From Sphingomonas palustris (GTDB taxonomy: Bacteria; Pseudomonadota; Alphaproteobacteria; Sphingomonadales; Sphingomonadaceae), in the NCBI GenBank assembly GCA_026225215.1, contig JAMFSI010000049.1, positions 1 through 37,942 of the forward strand: a stretch of 37,942 nucleotides of DNA, read 5' to 3'. The translations under genes and the position numbers were made by a program. The notes under the pieces are model-generated. The model was not told where the DNA came from, ran no database searches, and saw nothing but the letters and a program-made list of their open reading frames with translations. This document shows, piece by piece, positions 1 through 7,350 of the stretch (its first letter is position 1; every line of letters starts with the position of its first letter).

Positions 1-2
1 CC

Positions 3-197
3 GTCAAGGGCGGCGGGCTTTCGGGCCAGGCCGGCGCGGTCAAGCACGGCATCTCGCAGGCCCTGACCCGCTTCGAACCGGCGCTGCGCAGCGCCGTCAA
101 GGCCGCCGGCTTCCTCACCCGCGACTCGCGCGTGGTCGAGCGCAAGAAGTACGGTCGCGCCAAGGCCCGCAAGAGCTTCCAGTTCTCGAAGCGTTAA
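3..197 (+). CDS. rpsI: 30S ribosomal protein S9, C-terminal part (5' end outside window)
   Basis: The first 64 codons in frame encode the conserved C-terminal part of ribosomal protein S9. Visible landmarks are the [15 protein letters not shown] stretch, the RFEPALR segment, the [14 protein letters not shown] motif and the basic tail ending in FSKR. S9 is a small-subunit protein whose C-terminal tail reaches the P-site tRNA in the decoding region. The gene is normally cotranscribed behind rplM (L13), which would lie to the left of the window. The TAA stop is followed within about 20 bases by a strong hairpin and T-run, so this is the end of that operon. The start is missing only because the window begins inside the gene. 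Confidence 0.97.
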   Translation, partial: VKGGGLSGQAGAVKHGISQALTRFEPALRSAVKAAGFLTRDSRVVERKKYGRAKARKSFQFSKR

Positions 198-216
198 AGC
201 TACAACCACTTTTCGG

Positions 217-248
217 AAAAAGGGCGGGGGAAACTCCGCCCTTTTTTG
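217..248 (+). terminator. Rho-independent terminator after rpsI
   Basis: An A-rich and GC-rich left arm (AAAAAGGGCGG) pairs with CCGCCCTTTTT across a loop of about 8 bases and runs straight into a T-tract. It is placed about 20 bases after the rpsI stop codon and just before the esterase gene, as expected for intrinsic termination of the rplM-rpsI operon. Confidence 0.9.
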
Positions 249-319
249 TTACGTCTGCAAGGCTTGCCAATCACGCGGCGATGTCGTCAAACCTTCCCAA
301 ACAGGATGCGGGAAGGAAC

Positions 320-1300
320 ATGGAAATGGCGGATACATCACGCGTGGCCCCGGAACTGGTCGCGGCACTCGATTACTTCCCCGCGATCGATTTCAGCCAG
401 GGGATCGCTCCCTTTCGTACCGGCTTTGACGACCGAGCGCGCCCGCCGGTGCCACCCGGACTGGAGGTCGTGCAATGCACCGAGCATCTCATCCCCGGTG
501 CGCCGGGCGATCCCGATGTACGGGTGCTGCATTACACCCCGCCCCGCCACGCCGATGCACCGCGCCCCGCCGTGCTTCACATTCACGGCGGCGGCTACAT
601 CATGGGCGATCCCGAAATCAATGATGGCATGAACCGCGCCATTGCCTTGGAACATGGTTGCGTGGTCGTTTCGGTCGATTACCGCCTTGCGCCCGAAGTG
701 GCCTGGCCGGGCGCGCTCCACGATTGCCACGCCGCTTTCCGCTGGATGCACGCCGAAGCCGCCACACTGGGCATCGATCGCAGCCGTATCATCCTGACCG
801 GCGAAAGCGCGGGCGGCGGCCATGCCGCAGCGCTGGCGCTCCATGTTCGCGATCTCGCCCGGCGCGGCGAGGGCAGGGATAACCCGAAGTTCCGACTGGT
901 ATTGCTCGACTCGCCGATGCTCGACGACCGCACCGGCAGTGGCCCCGATATACACCCACATTGCGGTCACTTCATCTGGACTCCGGAGGCCAACCGCTTC
1001 GCCTGGACGGCGATGCTGGGCCACGAGGCCGGCAGCGATACCGTCCCCACCAAAGCCGTGCCGGCTCGGGCCGAGGATGTCGATGATTTGCCGCCGCATT
1101 TCATCAGCATCGGCGGGCTCGATCTCTTCCTCGAAGAGAGCCTCGAATGGACCCGCCGCCTGGCGCGCGCCGGCATCGCCGCCGAACTCCACGTCATCCC
1201 CGGCGCTTACCACGGCTTCGCTATGGCACAGGGCAGCCCGCAGGTGGCGCAATTGATGCAGTTGCGCAGTGCAGCTTTTGCGCGGGCATTTGCAGGTTAG
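320..1300 (+). CDS. Alpha/beta hydrolase, hormone-sensitive-lipase (HSL) type esterase
   Basis: The 326-residue product carries the HSL/acetyl-esterase signature. The oxyanion motif HGGGY is at about residues 89-93, the nucleophile elbow GESAG at 161-165 (Ser163), the acid within GGLDLFLEE (Asp268) and the histidine in AYHGF (His298). Such enzymes hydrolyse short-chain acyl esters or lactones in the cytoplasm. An ATG 39 bases upstream is in frame, but the ATG chosen has a good Shine-Dalgarno sequence (GGGAAGGA) about 5 bases before it, so the shorter form is preferred. It lies after the rpsI terminator and converges on the luxC-like gene, with an inverted repeat between them. The natural substrate is not deducible. 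Confidence 0.88.
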   Translation: MEMADTSRVAPELVAALDYFPAIDFSQGIAPFRTGFDDRARPPVPPGLEVVQCTEHLIPGAPGDPDVRVLHYTPPRHADAPRPAVLHIHGGGYIMGDPEINDGMNRAIALEHGCVVVSVDYRLAPEVAWPGALHDCHAAFRWMHAEAATLGIDRSRIILTGESAGGGHAAALALHVRDLARRGEGRDNPKFRLVLLDSPMLDDRTGSGPDIHPHCGHFIWTPEANRFAWTAMLGHEAGSDTVPTKAVPARAEDVDDLPPHFISIGGLDLFLEESLEWTRRLARAGIAAELHVIPGAYHGFAMAQGSPQVAQLMQLRSAAFARAFAG

Positions 1301-1314
1301 AAACTTCGGCTTGG

Positions 1315-1417
1315 CTCCCCTCCCGCCTGCGGGAGGGGCTGGGGGTGGGCATTCCCACACGCGACGTCAGCTTCAGAACCTGCCCACCCCTAACCCCTCC
1401 CGCAAGCGGGAGGGGAA
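1315..1417. repeat. Paired inverted palindromic repeats (CCCCTCCCGC family), copy 1
   Basis: Two units of about 35 bases, each with a CCCCTCCCGC...GCGGGAGGGG palindrome followed by a GGGGGTGGGC tail, face each other in inverted orientation with about 30 bases between them. The same composite recurs at 31439-31565. It occupies the space between two convergent genes and could also act as a bidirectional transcription stop. It resembles REP/BIME-type intergenic elements. No transposase is visible nearby. Confidence 0.85.
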
Positions 1418-1427
1418 CTCCCTCACT

Positions 1428-2903
1428 TCAAGCCACCACCTTGATCTGCTCCGCCGTCGCCTCCCAGAACGGCACTCGGCCCGGTAACGGCTCCTCGGAG
1501 ATGATCCATTTGACGATCCGCCGCATCGGCTCGATGCCGTCCTGCGGACCGACCAGCCCCGGTCCGTTGAACGCATAACCCAGCGCCACAAAACGCTGCC
1601 CGCCATGCAAAGCGCCCTTGTGGCGGACTACTTCGCGTAAGGATTCGGGAAAGATGCCCACGGTCTGGGTATAGGCGTCGATCACATCGAGCACTTCATC
1701 CAGCGTATCGACCGGGATCAGATTCACCGTGCGATCAGCGAGAAATTCCCAGAAATCGACGCGGTCTGCCGTGTGGCTAACGATTACCGCCCCCTCGCCT
1801 TGTTCGCCGCCGATGACGGTGTAGAAATCAGGCGAATAACGCAAAGTATCGACCTGACTTTTCAGGCTTGGGTCATAGCGCTTGGGTTTAGTGGTCAGCA
1901 CTTCGGGCAGTTTCAGCATGGCTTCGTAAGCCAGCCGGCCCAGTTCCTTCAGCCGCTCGACGCCGTCATCATCGGTGCCGCACAGCACATAGACCATGCG
2001 CGCGGCGGCGCAGGCGGTCTGGTTGCCTACCGCGAAATCGCAGGCGATGCGGCTGGCGGCTTCCTGCATCAGCGCCGGACTGTCCAGCGCTTCGCCGCCA
2101 ACGATGCTGGCCGAACGCTTGGGGTCGAGGCTGATCAGTTCGATGCCGGGCTGGATATATTTGGTGACATGCTTGACCGAAGCAAAGCCCCCCCAGGCGC
2201 AGATCTTCTCGATATTGTGCGGCTGGTAAATACGGTTTTCGACCGCCTCGTCGCCGCCGCGCCAATAGGCCACCGCGAGATGCTTGGTCAGCGGATGATC
2301 GGGCGCCATGTCGACCATGGTGCGGGCGATGGCGCCGGTGGTGAAGGGGTCGTTCGAGGGCACTTTGACGATGGTATCGCCGCGCGTGACCGCGCCGCGC
2401 AACACCGTCAGCGCGCCCAGTACCGGGCCATTGCCGGCAACGATATGCAGCGTGCGTGCGCCATAAGCGCGAATACCGACCTTCGAGCCATTGATCGCCT
2501 TTTCGACCCAGCCTTCGAGGTGATCGATGCCGATGTTGAAATCGACCATGCCGCGAATGCGTTCCTTGTCGAACATGAACGGCATATCGTGGAAGAAGCT
2601 GTCCATAATCGGCTTGGTGGTCGGCGCGGTGGCGTAGGAATATTCCAGCGCTTCCTGGAGATAGGGATTGTCCTTAAGCTCCAGCTTCGTGCCCAGTTCG
2701 GCGAGGTAATCGAGGATATCCTCGAAGCTCAGCGTATAAAGATCCTCCATCAGCCGGGGGCTGGCGAGTGGGATGCGATCGACGATCTTGGCCGGATCGG
2801 GGGCGAGAAAGCTGATGTCACCGCCGCGTCCGCCGAACTCGATCAGATCGCTTTCAATGACTTGGCCGCGCAGCACGGCGTAGGAAATCGGGCGTATGGT
2901 CAT
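1428..2903 (-). CDS. LuxC-family acyl-CoA reductase (fatty acyl reductase)
   Basis: The 491-residue product belongs to the LuxC acyl reductase family, in which an acyl group on an active-site cysteine is reduced by NADPH to an aldehyde. The cofactor/CoA-site segment HIVAGNGPVLGALT is at about 153-166. The catalytic cysteine is probably Cys298 in GNQTACAAARM, close to the position reported for Vibrio LuxC. A longer in-frame reading upstream exists, but it runs through the preceding gene. The ATG chosen begins MTIRPISY, sits 4 bases after the stop of the LuxE-like gene and has GGAGGG as ribosome binding site, so the two genes are an operon. The partner suggests a fatty-acid or other carboxylic-acid reductase pair. 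No LuxA, LuxB or LuxD is present. Confidence 0.88.
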   Translation of the reverse strand: MTIRPISYAVLRGQVIESDLIEFGGRGGDISFLAPDPAKIVDRIPLASPRLMEDLYTLSFEDILDYLAELGTKLELKDNPYLQEALEYSYATAPTTKPIMDSFFHDMPFMFDKERIRGMVDFNIGIDHLEGWVEKAINGSKVGIRAYGARTLHIVAGNGPVLGALTVLRGAVTRGDTIVKVPSNDPFTTGAIARTMVDMAPDHPLTKHLAVAYWRGGDEAVENRIYQPHNIEKICAWGGFASVKHVTKYIQPGIELISLDPKRSASIVGGEALDSPALMQEAASRIACDFAVGNQTACAAARMVYVLCGTDDDGVERLKELGRLAYEAMLKLPEVLTTKPKRYDPSLKSQVDTLRYSPDFYTVIGGEQGEGAVIVSHTADRVDFWEFLADRTVNLIPVDTLDEVLDVIDAYTQTVGIFPESLREVVRHKGALHGGQRFVALGYAFNGPGLVGPQDGIEPMRRIVKWIISEEPLPGRVPFWEATAEQIKVVA

Positions 2904-2907
2904 GAGC

Positions 2908-4356
2908 TCAGCCCTCCAGTCCGGTGAGAAAGTCCATCGCCTCGGCTTGCGCGGCCGGGGTGGCGGCGCAGCTGATCTTGTCATCGCCGCCTTGGATTTC
3001 GCTGACACGGTTGATCTTTTTCTCGATCCCCACCGAACTGCGTCCGCATTCGCATGGATGATCCCAGTCGATGGTGATGAGATCACCGGTGATCAGCCCG
3101 CCCCAGCATGAATCGGCGGTCATATCGAAGAAGGCGGCGCGGCCGGTCTGCTTGCCATGCCTTGGCAGCGGCTGGCCGCTATCGAGATCGAGCAGGAACA
3201 CCGTCACCCAGGGCAGGACATGATAGCGATCATGGTCACACTGCACCGAGAAGCTGTTCATCTCGGTCATGCCGTAAGCCGAGATCATCCGGTCAGTGTT
3301 GAAGAACTTGCAGATCACCTCTTCGAGATCATCGGGCAGCGGCACGCCCTTGGCGCCGCCGCCGCCCATGAACACCGAATTGGGCGCGAATACCCCGGAC
3401 AAGCCTTCTTCGAGCCCGCGCCGGGCGGCAGCATACAGCAAATTCGAGGTGCTCATGACGAAGACGCGCTGGCCCTGCAATTCGCTGATCATGCGGTTGA
3501 CGAAGGCGAGCTGCTGATTGGGCATATCCTTCTGCGCCTGTTCCCACTCATCGCGGCGCGCGAGCAGTGAAGCGGGGACATCGACCTGGCTGGCATCGCC
3601 CCGCGCCTTGGCCGCCCGCAGCCGCGCGGCCAGCCACATCAGGTCGGAGCTGAGCTTGAAGTCGAAGGCATAATGCCAGTAGGCGGGATCGCCCTTGGCG
3701 AAGACCTCGCAGGAATATTTGCCGAAAGCCCCCATCGAGGCATGGCCGTCGCGATATAGCGGGATGATGGCGTGGATCTTGTCGTCGAGATCACCGGGTT
3801 GAGGGGCCTGCCCGAATTTCTGAGCGAGTTGGACGCGCATCCCGGTCATCGAAAGCCGGTAGTCGAGTTTGGATTTAGGATAGAATGAACAGGTGCCGCT
3901 GCTGCCCGAGGAAGCCCCGACATCGAGCGGCGTCTCATCGCGCAGCCGCGTCAGCCAGCTATCTATCGAATCGCAATCCGAGACATCAACCCCGCTGATG
4001 TCATGGCGCGTCAGCCGCGATAGCCAGCTGTTGATCTGGGCGAACTTCTGCTTGGCGAGCAGCGACACCGGATAGCTCTTGTAGATATCATGCGGCATCA
4101 GCAGCGGCGCCATGTCATCCAGGCTGGCAAGGCTGGTGATCCCCTGCGTGTCGGCGAGCTTGGCCAGCACCTGCACTTGCTGCCGCCGCTCGGCCAGCCG
4201 CAGGTTCATCGCCGCAAGCTGGACGGCTTCGACCTCCTCGCGTGGCAAGGTATGAATGCGCGTGTTGTTGTAATCGAAATGGCCATAGGGGTCGGACATC
4301 CAGCCCAGCGCTTCGCGCTCGATCGCGGTGTCGTGGGAGGGGGCAATCGTGGCCAT
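2908..4356 (-). CDS. LuxE-like acyl-protein synthetase / acyl-activating enzyme
   Basis: The 482-residue product resembles LuxE-type acyl-protein synthetases, adenylate-forming enzymes that activate a carboxylic acid with ATP and hand it to LuxC. Visible are the Ser/Gly-rich nucleotide loop SSGSSGT at about 149-155, the YGMTE motif at 361-365, and a TGD segment near 423-425. The C-terminal part contains a CECGR element reminiscent of PaaK/LuxE-type ligases. A TTG 15 bases upstream is in frame, but the ATG of MATIAPSH has GAGGAG at a sensible distance and is preferred. It is the first gene of a two-gene operon with the LuxC homologue. The TetR-type gene lies divergently upstream. The acid substrate is unknown. 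Confidence 0.8.
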   Translation of the reverse strand: MATIAPSHDTAIEREALGWMSDPYGHFDYNNTRIHTLPREEVEAVQLAAMNLRLAERRQQVQVLAKLADTQGITSLASLDDMAPLLMPHDIYKSYPVSLLAKQKFAQINSWLSRLTRHDISGVDVSDCDSIDSWLTRLRDETPLDVGASSGSSGTCSFYPKSKLDYRLSMTGMRVQLAQKFGQAPQPGDLDDKIHAIIPLYRDGHASMGAFGKYSCEVFAKGDPAYWHYAFDFKLSSDLMWLAARLRAAKARGDASQVDVPASLLARRDEWEQAQKDMPNQQLAFVNRMISELQGQRVFVMSTSNLLYAAARRGLEEGLSGVFAPNSVFMGGGGAKGVPLPDDLEEVICKFFNTDRMISAYGMTEMNSFSVQCDHDRYHVLPWVTVFLLDLDSGQPLPRHGKQTGRAAFFDMTADSCWGGLITGDLITIDWDHPCECGRSSVGIEKKINRVSEIQGGDDKISCAATPAAQAEAMDFLTGLEG

Positions 4357-4433
4357 CCGGGTTCTCCTCAAGCGGCCCCGATCTGGCGCGGGGCCTGCGC
4401 GAGTCGCATCATGCCGCTGCGTTCATGCTAAAT

Positions 4434-4447
4434 CAACCAGATGGTTG
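4434..4447. promoter_or_regulatory. Candidate TetR operator upstream of the luxE/luxC-like pair
   Basis: CAACCA-GA-TGGTTG is a perfect 6-base inverted repeat with a 2-base centre, about 80 bases upstream of the LuxE-like start codon and in the gap shared with the divergent TetR-family gene. Its shape fits TetR-family operators. Read on the minus strand, a TTGATT overlapping its edge could be a -35 box, but the matching -10 is weak, so the promoter itself is not claimed. Confidence 0.5.
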
Positions 4448-4499
4448 GTTCTTGCTGTTGCAGGCAAGTGGTGGGGTTGATAGGGTCTCATCCTTCCCC

Positions 4500-4590
4500 C
4501 GTCCGTTCTGAGCTTGTCGAAGGACTGCTTTTCTTTTCAATAGCTTGCCAGGAAGAAGGACAGTGCTTCGACAAGCTCAGCACGCACGGG
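4500..4590. repeat. Inverted repeat element (GAGCTTGTCGAAG family), copy 1
   Basis: The outer arms read GTCCGTTCTGAGCTTGTCGAAG and, in complement, GCTTCGACAAGCTCAGC with a terminal CACGGG. They are separated by about 40 less conserved bases. Four copies of this element, each about 90-100 bases, occur in the window, always between genes. The structure is REP/BIME-like. There is no open reading frame inside. Confidence 0.85.
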
Positions 4591-4645
4591 TGAGAATTGA
4601 GCCTTCAGTCCCGGTATTAAACCCTCGAAAGCAAACCAGTATAAA

Positions 4646-5296
4646 ATGACCGACACCAAGCGCCCCACCGCGCGCAAGCCGCGCGCCTATCTCCCCGCCG
4701 CCGAGCGCCGGCAATCGATCCTGGCCGCCGCGCGCGAGGTATTTTCGCGCAGCAACTTACAAGGTGCCCGCACCCGGGATATCGCCGCGGCCGCTGCGGT
4801 GAACCAGGCGACGGTGTTCGAGCATTTCGCCTCGAAAGAAGCCTTGTTCGAAGCGGCGGTGGTGCAGCCGCTGATCGATGCCATGCGCGGCATGCATGAG
4901 CGCATGGAGACTTACGCCGATGCCGACACGCCGGACGAACTGGCCCGGCTGGCGAGCGCTTCGAGCCAGCGGCATATCGCCGATATGATGGAGATCTTCC
5001 CACTGCTGACTGCGGCCTTGTTCAGCGAGCCCGAGTCCGGGCGGCGCTTGTACAGCGAGCATATTGCGCCGCTGATCCGCGAGCGGGGGCGCGTGCTGGA
5101 CGGCCTGCTGCGCGAGGGGCTCGACCCGGATTTCGTCGGCCTCGCTATCTTCGGCACGCTGTTCGCGATTGCCATGGACCAGCATTTTGGCAGGGAGGCA
5201 GGCGGGGGCGAGGCAGCGAGTGATCTGGCCGAACTCACCCGCCAGTTCGGACGTATGTCGACCGGCGGCTTTGCCCGTGACAAGCGAGTGCCCTGA
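4646..5296 (+). CDS. TetR/AcrR-family transcriptional regulator
   Basis: The 216-residue product has an N-terminal TetR DNA-binding domain. The helix-turn-helix spans about residues 22-68, with the typical AARE-F, ARTRDIAAAA and NQATVFEHFASKEALF segments. A helical ligand-binding and dimerisation domain follows. The gene diverges from the luxE/luxC-like operon and a palindromic operator candidate lies between them, so repression of that operon in the absence of an acyl or aromatic ligand is a reasonable inference. No clear Shine-Dalgarno sequence is seen before the ATG (upstream GTATAAA), so initiation may be weak. The neighbour downstream on the same strand is a decayed sulfotransferase gene. 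Confidence 0.9.
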   Translation: MTDTKRPTARKPRAYLPAAERRQSILAAAREVFSRSNLQGARTRDIAAAAAVNQATVFEHFASKEALFEAAVVQPLIDAMRGMHERMETYADADTPDELARLASASSQRHIADMMEIFPLLTAALFSEPESGRRLYSEHIAPLIRERGRVLDGLLREGLDPDFVGLAIFGTLFAIAMDQHFGREAGGGEAASDLAELTRQFGRMSTGGFARDKRVP

Positions 5297-5302
5297 CCCT
5301 CT

Positions 5303-5333
5303 AATCATTCCTGTGGCCAATCATCCCTGTGGC
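5303..5333. repeat. Short tandem direct repeat (two 15-base copies)
   Basis: AATCATTCCTGTGGC is followed one base later by AATCATCCCTGTGGC, giving a 16-base period. It lies between the tetR stop and the sulfotransferase remnant, and is possibly a replication-slippage product near the edge of the deletion-prone segment. Confidence 0.6.
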
Positions 5334-5401
5334 GATCCGGCGCGCGCTTGAGGCTCAGCGCGATCCCGGCCAGGGATCCCGCTACGGGAGAATTGACAAT
5401 A

Positions 5402-5740
5402 ATGATGCAGACCGTCAGCCGCGATGGGGTCATCGCCCAGGCGCGCGCCCGCACCGGGCTGAGCGATATCGGCGAGCCGGCAATCGTCGAAGGGCTGGAT
5501 ATCCTGCTCAAGAGCTATGCGGATGTGATGCGCGATCCGATCGGCACGGTGCGCGGCATTTACGATCATTTCGACGAGCCCCTGACGCCGCAGGCCGAGG
5601 CGGCGATGCAGAGCTACATGGCCGACAGCCAGCACGGCAAGCACAGCTATACGCTGGAGGAATTCGGCCTGACGCGAGAAGGCATCCACGCCACTTTCGC
5701 CGACTATATCGAAGGCTACAAAATCCCGATCAAACGCTGA
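5402..5740 (+). pseudogene. Sulfotransferase remnant with large in-frame internal deletion
   Basis: The 112 codons join the two ends of a sulfotransferase. Residues 8-40 resemble the N-terminus of the intact sulfotransferase at 8463-9632 (TGLSD, about residues 5-40 there). The rest resembles its C-terminus (DPIGTVRGIY and TPQAEAAM, about residues 310-384 there). Roughly 270 residues between them are absent, including the PAPS-binding loop (GEPRSGTT in the intact gene) and the RDP motif, so catalysis is not possible. The reading frame is kept across the join. A weak ribosome binding site (GGGAG) precedes the ATG. Expression as a small non-enzymatic protein cannot be excluded, but decay is the simplest explanation. 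Confidence 0.8.
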
Positions 5741-5868
5741 TCACTGCGGCGAACGCCTGTGCCAAGCAGGCGATCGACCACGCTGTCGCCGATCTGGTAT
5801 TCGCTCAAGGCATCGAAATAGAGCTTGTCGATCGTCCCGCCGGTGGCGAGGATCAGGATTTCGGGCAT
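5716..5868 (-). pseudogene. Truncated asparaginase-like gene (N-terminal fragment)
   Basis: The 50-codon minus-strand fragment starts with MPEILILATGGTID, the N-terminal strand and threonine loop of the asparaginase family (Thr12). It continues with YFDALSEYQIGD, known to me from short asparaginase-domain proteins of about 160 residues. After about 42 codons the homology ends, and the frame runs into the antisense of the sulfotransferase remnant's last codons before a stop. The second catalytic region (Thr-Asp-Lys triad residues) is missing. A good ribosome binding site (GGGGAG) is still present, so the 5' end is intact and the 3' three-quarters have been lost. Confidence 0.75.
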
Positions 5869-5912
5869 ATCTACTCCCCAAGCAGATCCGAAACGCAACC
5901 GATACCCCCTAC

Positions 5913-6013
5913 CCCGTCCGTCCTGAGCTTGTCGAAGGACTGCACTTCTCTTTTTCAGTGCTAGAAAAGAAGAAAGTAAGGACAATGCTTCGACAAGCTC
6001 AGCATAGACGGGG
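5913..6013. repeat. Inverted repeat element (GAGCTTGTCGAAG family), copy 2
   Basis: The arms CCCGTCCGTCCTGAGCTTG and, in complement, CAAGCTCAGCATAGACGGGG enclose about 45 bases. It is the same element as at 4500, 9670 and 19841. With copy 1 it brackets the segment holding tetR and the two gene remnants. Confidence 0.85.
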
Positions 6014-6055
6014 AGGTTTTGTCAGTTGACCCTGGCAATATATCTACACCCCGCC

Positions 6056-7255
6056 TCAAGCGATCGCCAACACGCTACGGTGAATAAACCGCACCAAATC
6101 GGCCTGCCCGCGCGCGCCGGTCTTGGCGTAGATACGCTTCGAATAGGTCCGCGCCGATTCCACCGTCAGCCCCAGTTCGCTCGCCGCTTCGGCGATCGAC
6201 ATGCCCCGGCTGAGCGCCAGCGCCAGCCGCGCCTCGCTGGGCAAGAGGTCGAATAATTGCCCCAATTGCTCGCAACGGTCCTGCGATGACCAGCTGTCGG
6301 CATGGACATACGCCACCAGCGCGGGGGCTGGGCGAGCGGTGCGCGGGGTCGCGCCGGCGAGAACCAGCAGCATATCGAGCCAGGGCTCGCGGCTGAGCAC
6401 GATCGCGCGCGGGCGGCCGGATAGCGAGTTTTGGAGCTGGCGGGACGGTTCGTCGGCGAGTGCCGCGATAGCCTCGGCAATGGCCCGCCCCACTTGCCCC
6501 CGCGCGCGAAGCCTGCCGCCAGGCCCACGCTGCAGGATACGACCCTGGGCCAGCAGCTTTTCGCCCTGGGCATCGCAGTCGAGGATCACGCCGGATGCAT
6601 CCAGCGTCAGCCAAGCAAAATTGAGCCGGCTCATCGCCGCAGCCGCCACGGCTGCCGTCATGCGCTCGCGCTCCATCGCCATGTAAGCGGCGAGGGCTGC
6701 GCGCAGGAACGGCGCCAACGCAGCGATCAGCGCATTATCGGCGGGCGTGAAATCTCGCGTTTCCCGCGAGATCGTCAGCCACGCGGACACGCCGTCGGGC
6801 GCCTCGACCCGCATCATCCGCATCAGATTCATCCCCGAGGGGGTGAGCAATTGCTGGCGATACGCCTCATGCGCCGGATCGCTGGCCCGCAGCAGTTCGG
6901 GCAGCTCATAAATGTGCCCGGCCACCAGATCGTGATAGGGCATGGGGTCCTGATAATAGAGGCTGTCGCGGTACAATTGGGCGACGATTTCCGGCGATTC
7001 CCGACCCGAGGCGATATGAATCACCGGGCTGGAGGCGCCTGCCGTCGGTACTGCGACCGGTCGAGCCGCCGCCATCTCGTCGCCGGCGAAGGGACGGAAG
7101 GTGATGCTGGCATAATCGCCCTGTAACCGCGCCCGCAAGGCATGGACGAATGTCTGCCACGGCGGGTTTTCACACAGCCCGGCGATCAAGGGTTCGAGCA
7201 AGCCATCCAGCGATGGCGGCTCCTGGTCCCGGCTCATTTCCAGCTCATCGTCCAT
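6056..7255 (-). CDS. LuxR-family (HTH) transcriptional regulator
   Basis: The 399-residue product ends in a LuxR/FixJ-type helix-turn-helix at about 336-399. Landmarks are the LLPSEARLALALSRG segment, the IAEAASELGLTVESARTYSKRIY recognition region and a final helix RFIHRS. The N-terminal 330 residues have no phosphorylation site or autoinducer-domain motif that I recognise, and probably sense a ligand. Two starts are plausible. I chose the ATG of MDDELEMSRD; the next ATG is 18 bases inside, and an upstream in-frame start lacks support. The gene diverges from the LLM flavoenzyme with only about 95 bases between them, so that flavoenzyme-sulfotransferase operon is its most likely target. Confidence 0.82.
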   Translation of the reverse strand: MDDELEMSRDQEPPSLDGLLEPLIAGLCENPPWQTFVHALRARLQGDYASITFRPFAGDEMAAARPVAVPTAGASSPVIHIASGRESPEIVAQLYRDSLYYQDPMPYHDLVAGHIYELPELLRASDPAHEAYRQQLLTPSGMNLMRMMRVEAPDGVSAWLTISRETRDFTPADNALIAALAPFLRAALAAYMAMERERMTAAVAAAAMSRLNFAWLTLDASGVILDCDAQGEKLLAQGRILQRGPGGRLRARGQVGRAIAEAIAALADEPSRQLQNSLSGRPRAIVLSREPWLDMLLVLAGATPRTARPAPALVAYVHADSWSSQDRCEQLGQLFDLLPSEARLALALSRGMSIAEAASELGLTVESARTYSKRIYAKTGARGQADLVRFIHRSVLAIA

Positions 7256-7350
7256 ATCCCCAAACGGGAATTCCAAGTGGCTGCGGATATGGCACAAGCT
7301 CCGCCGACACAAGCCGTTCAGAGCTTAATTGGAAGAGGACAGCCCCTGCG

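Noticed and set aside
1773..2927. Plus-strand open frame opposite the LuxC-like gene
   Set aside because: It is an antisense shadow of a conserved gene with no ribosome binding site or known domain.
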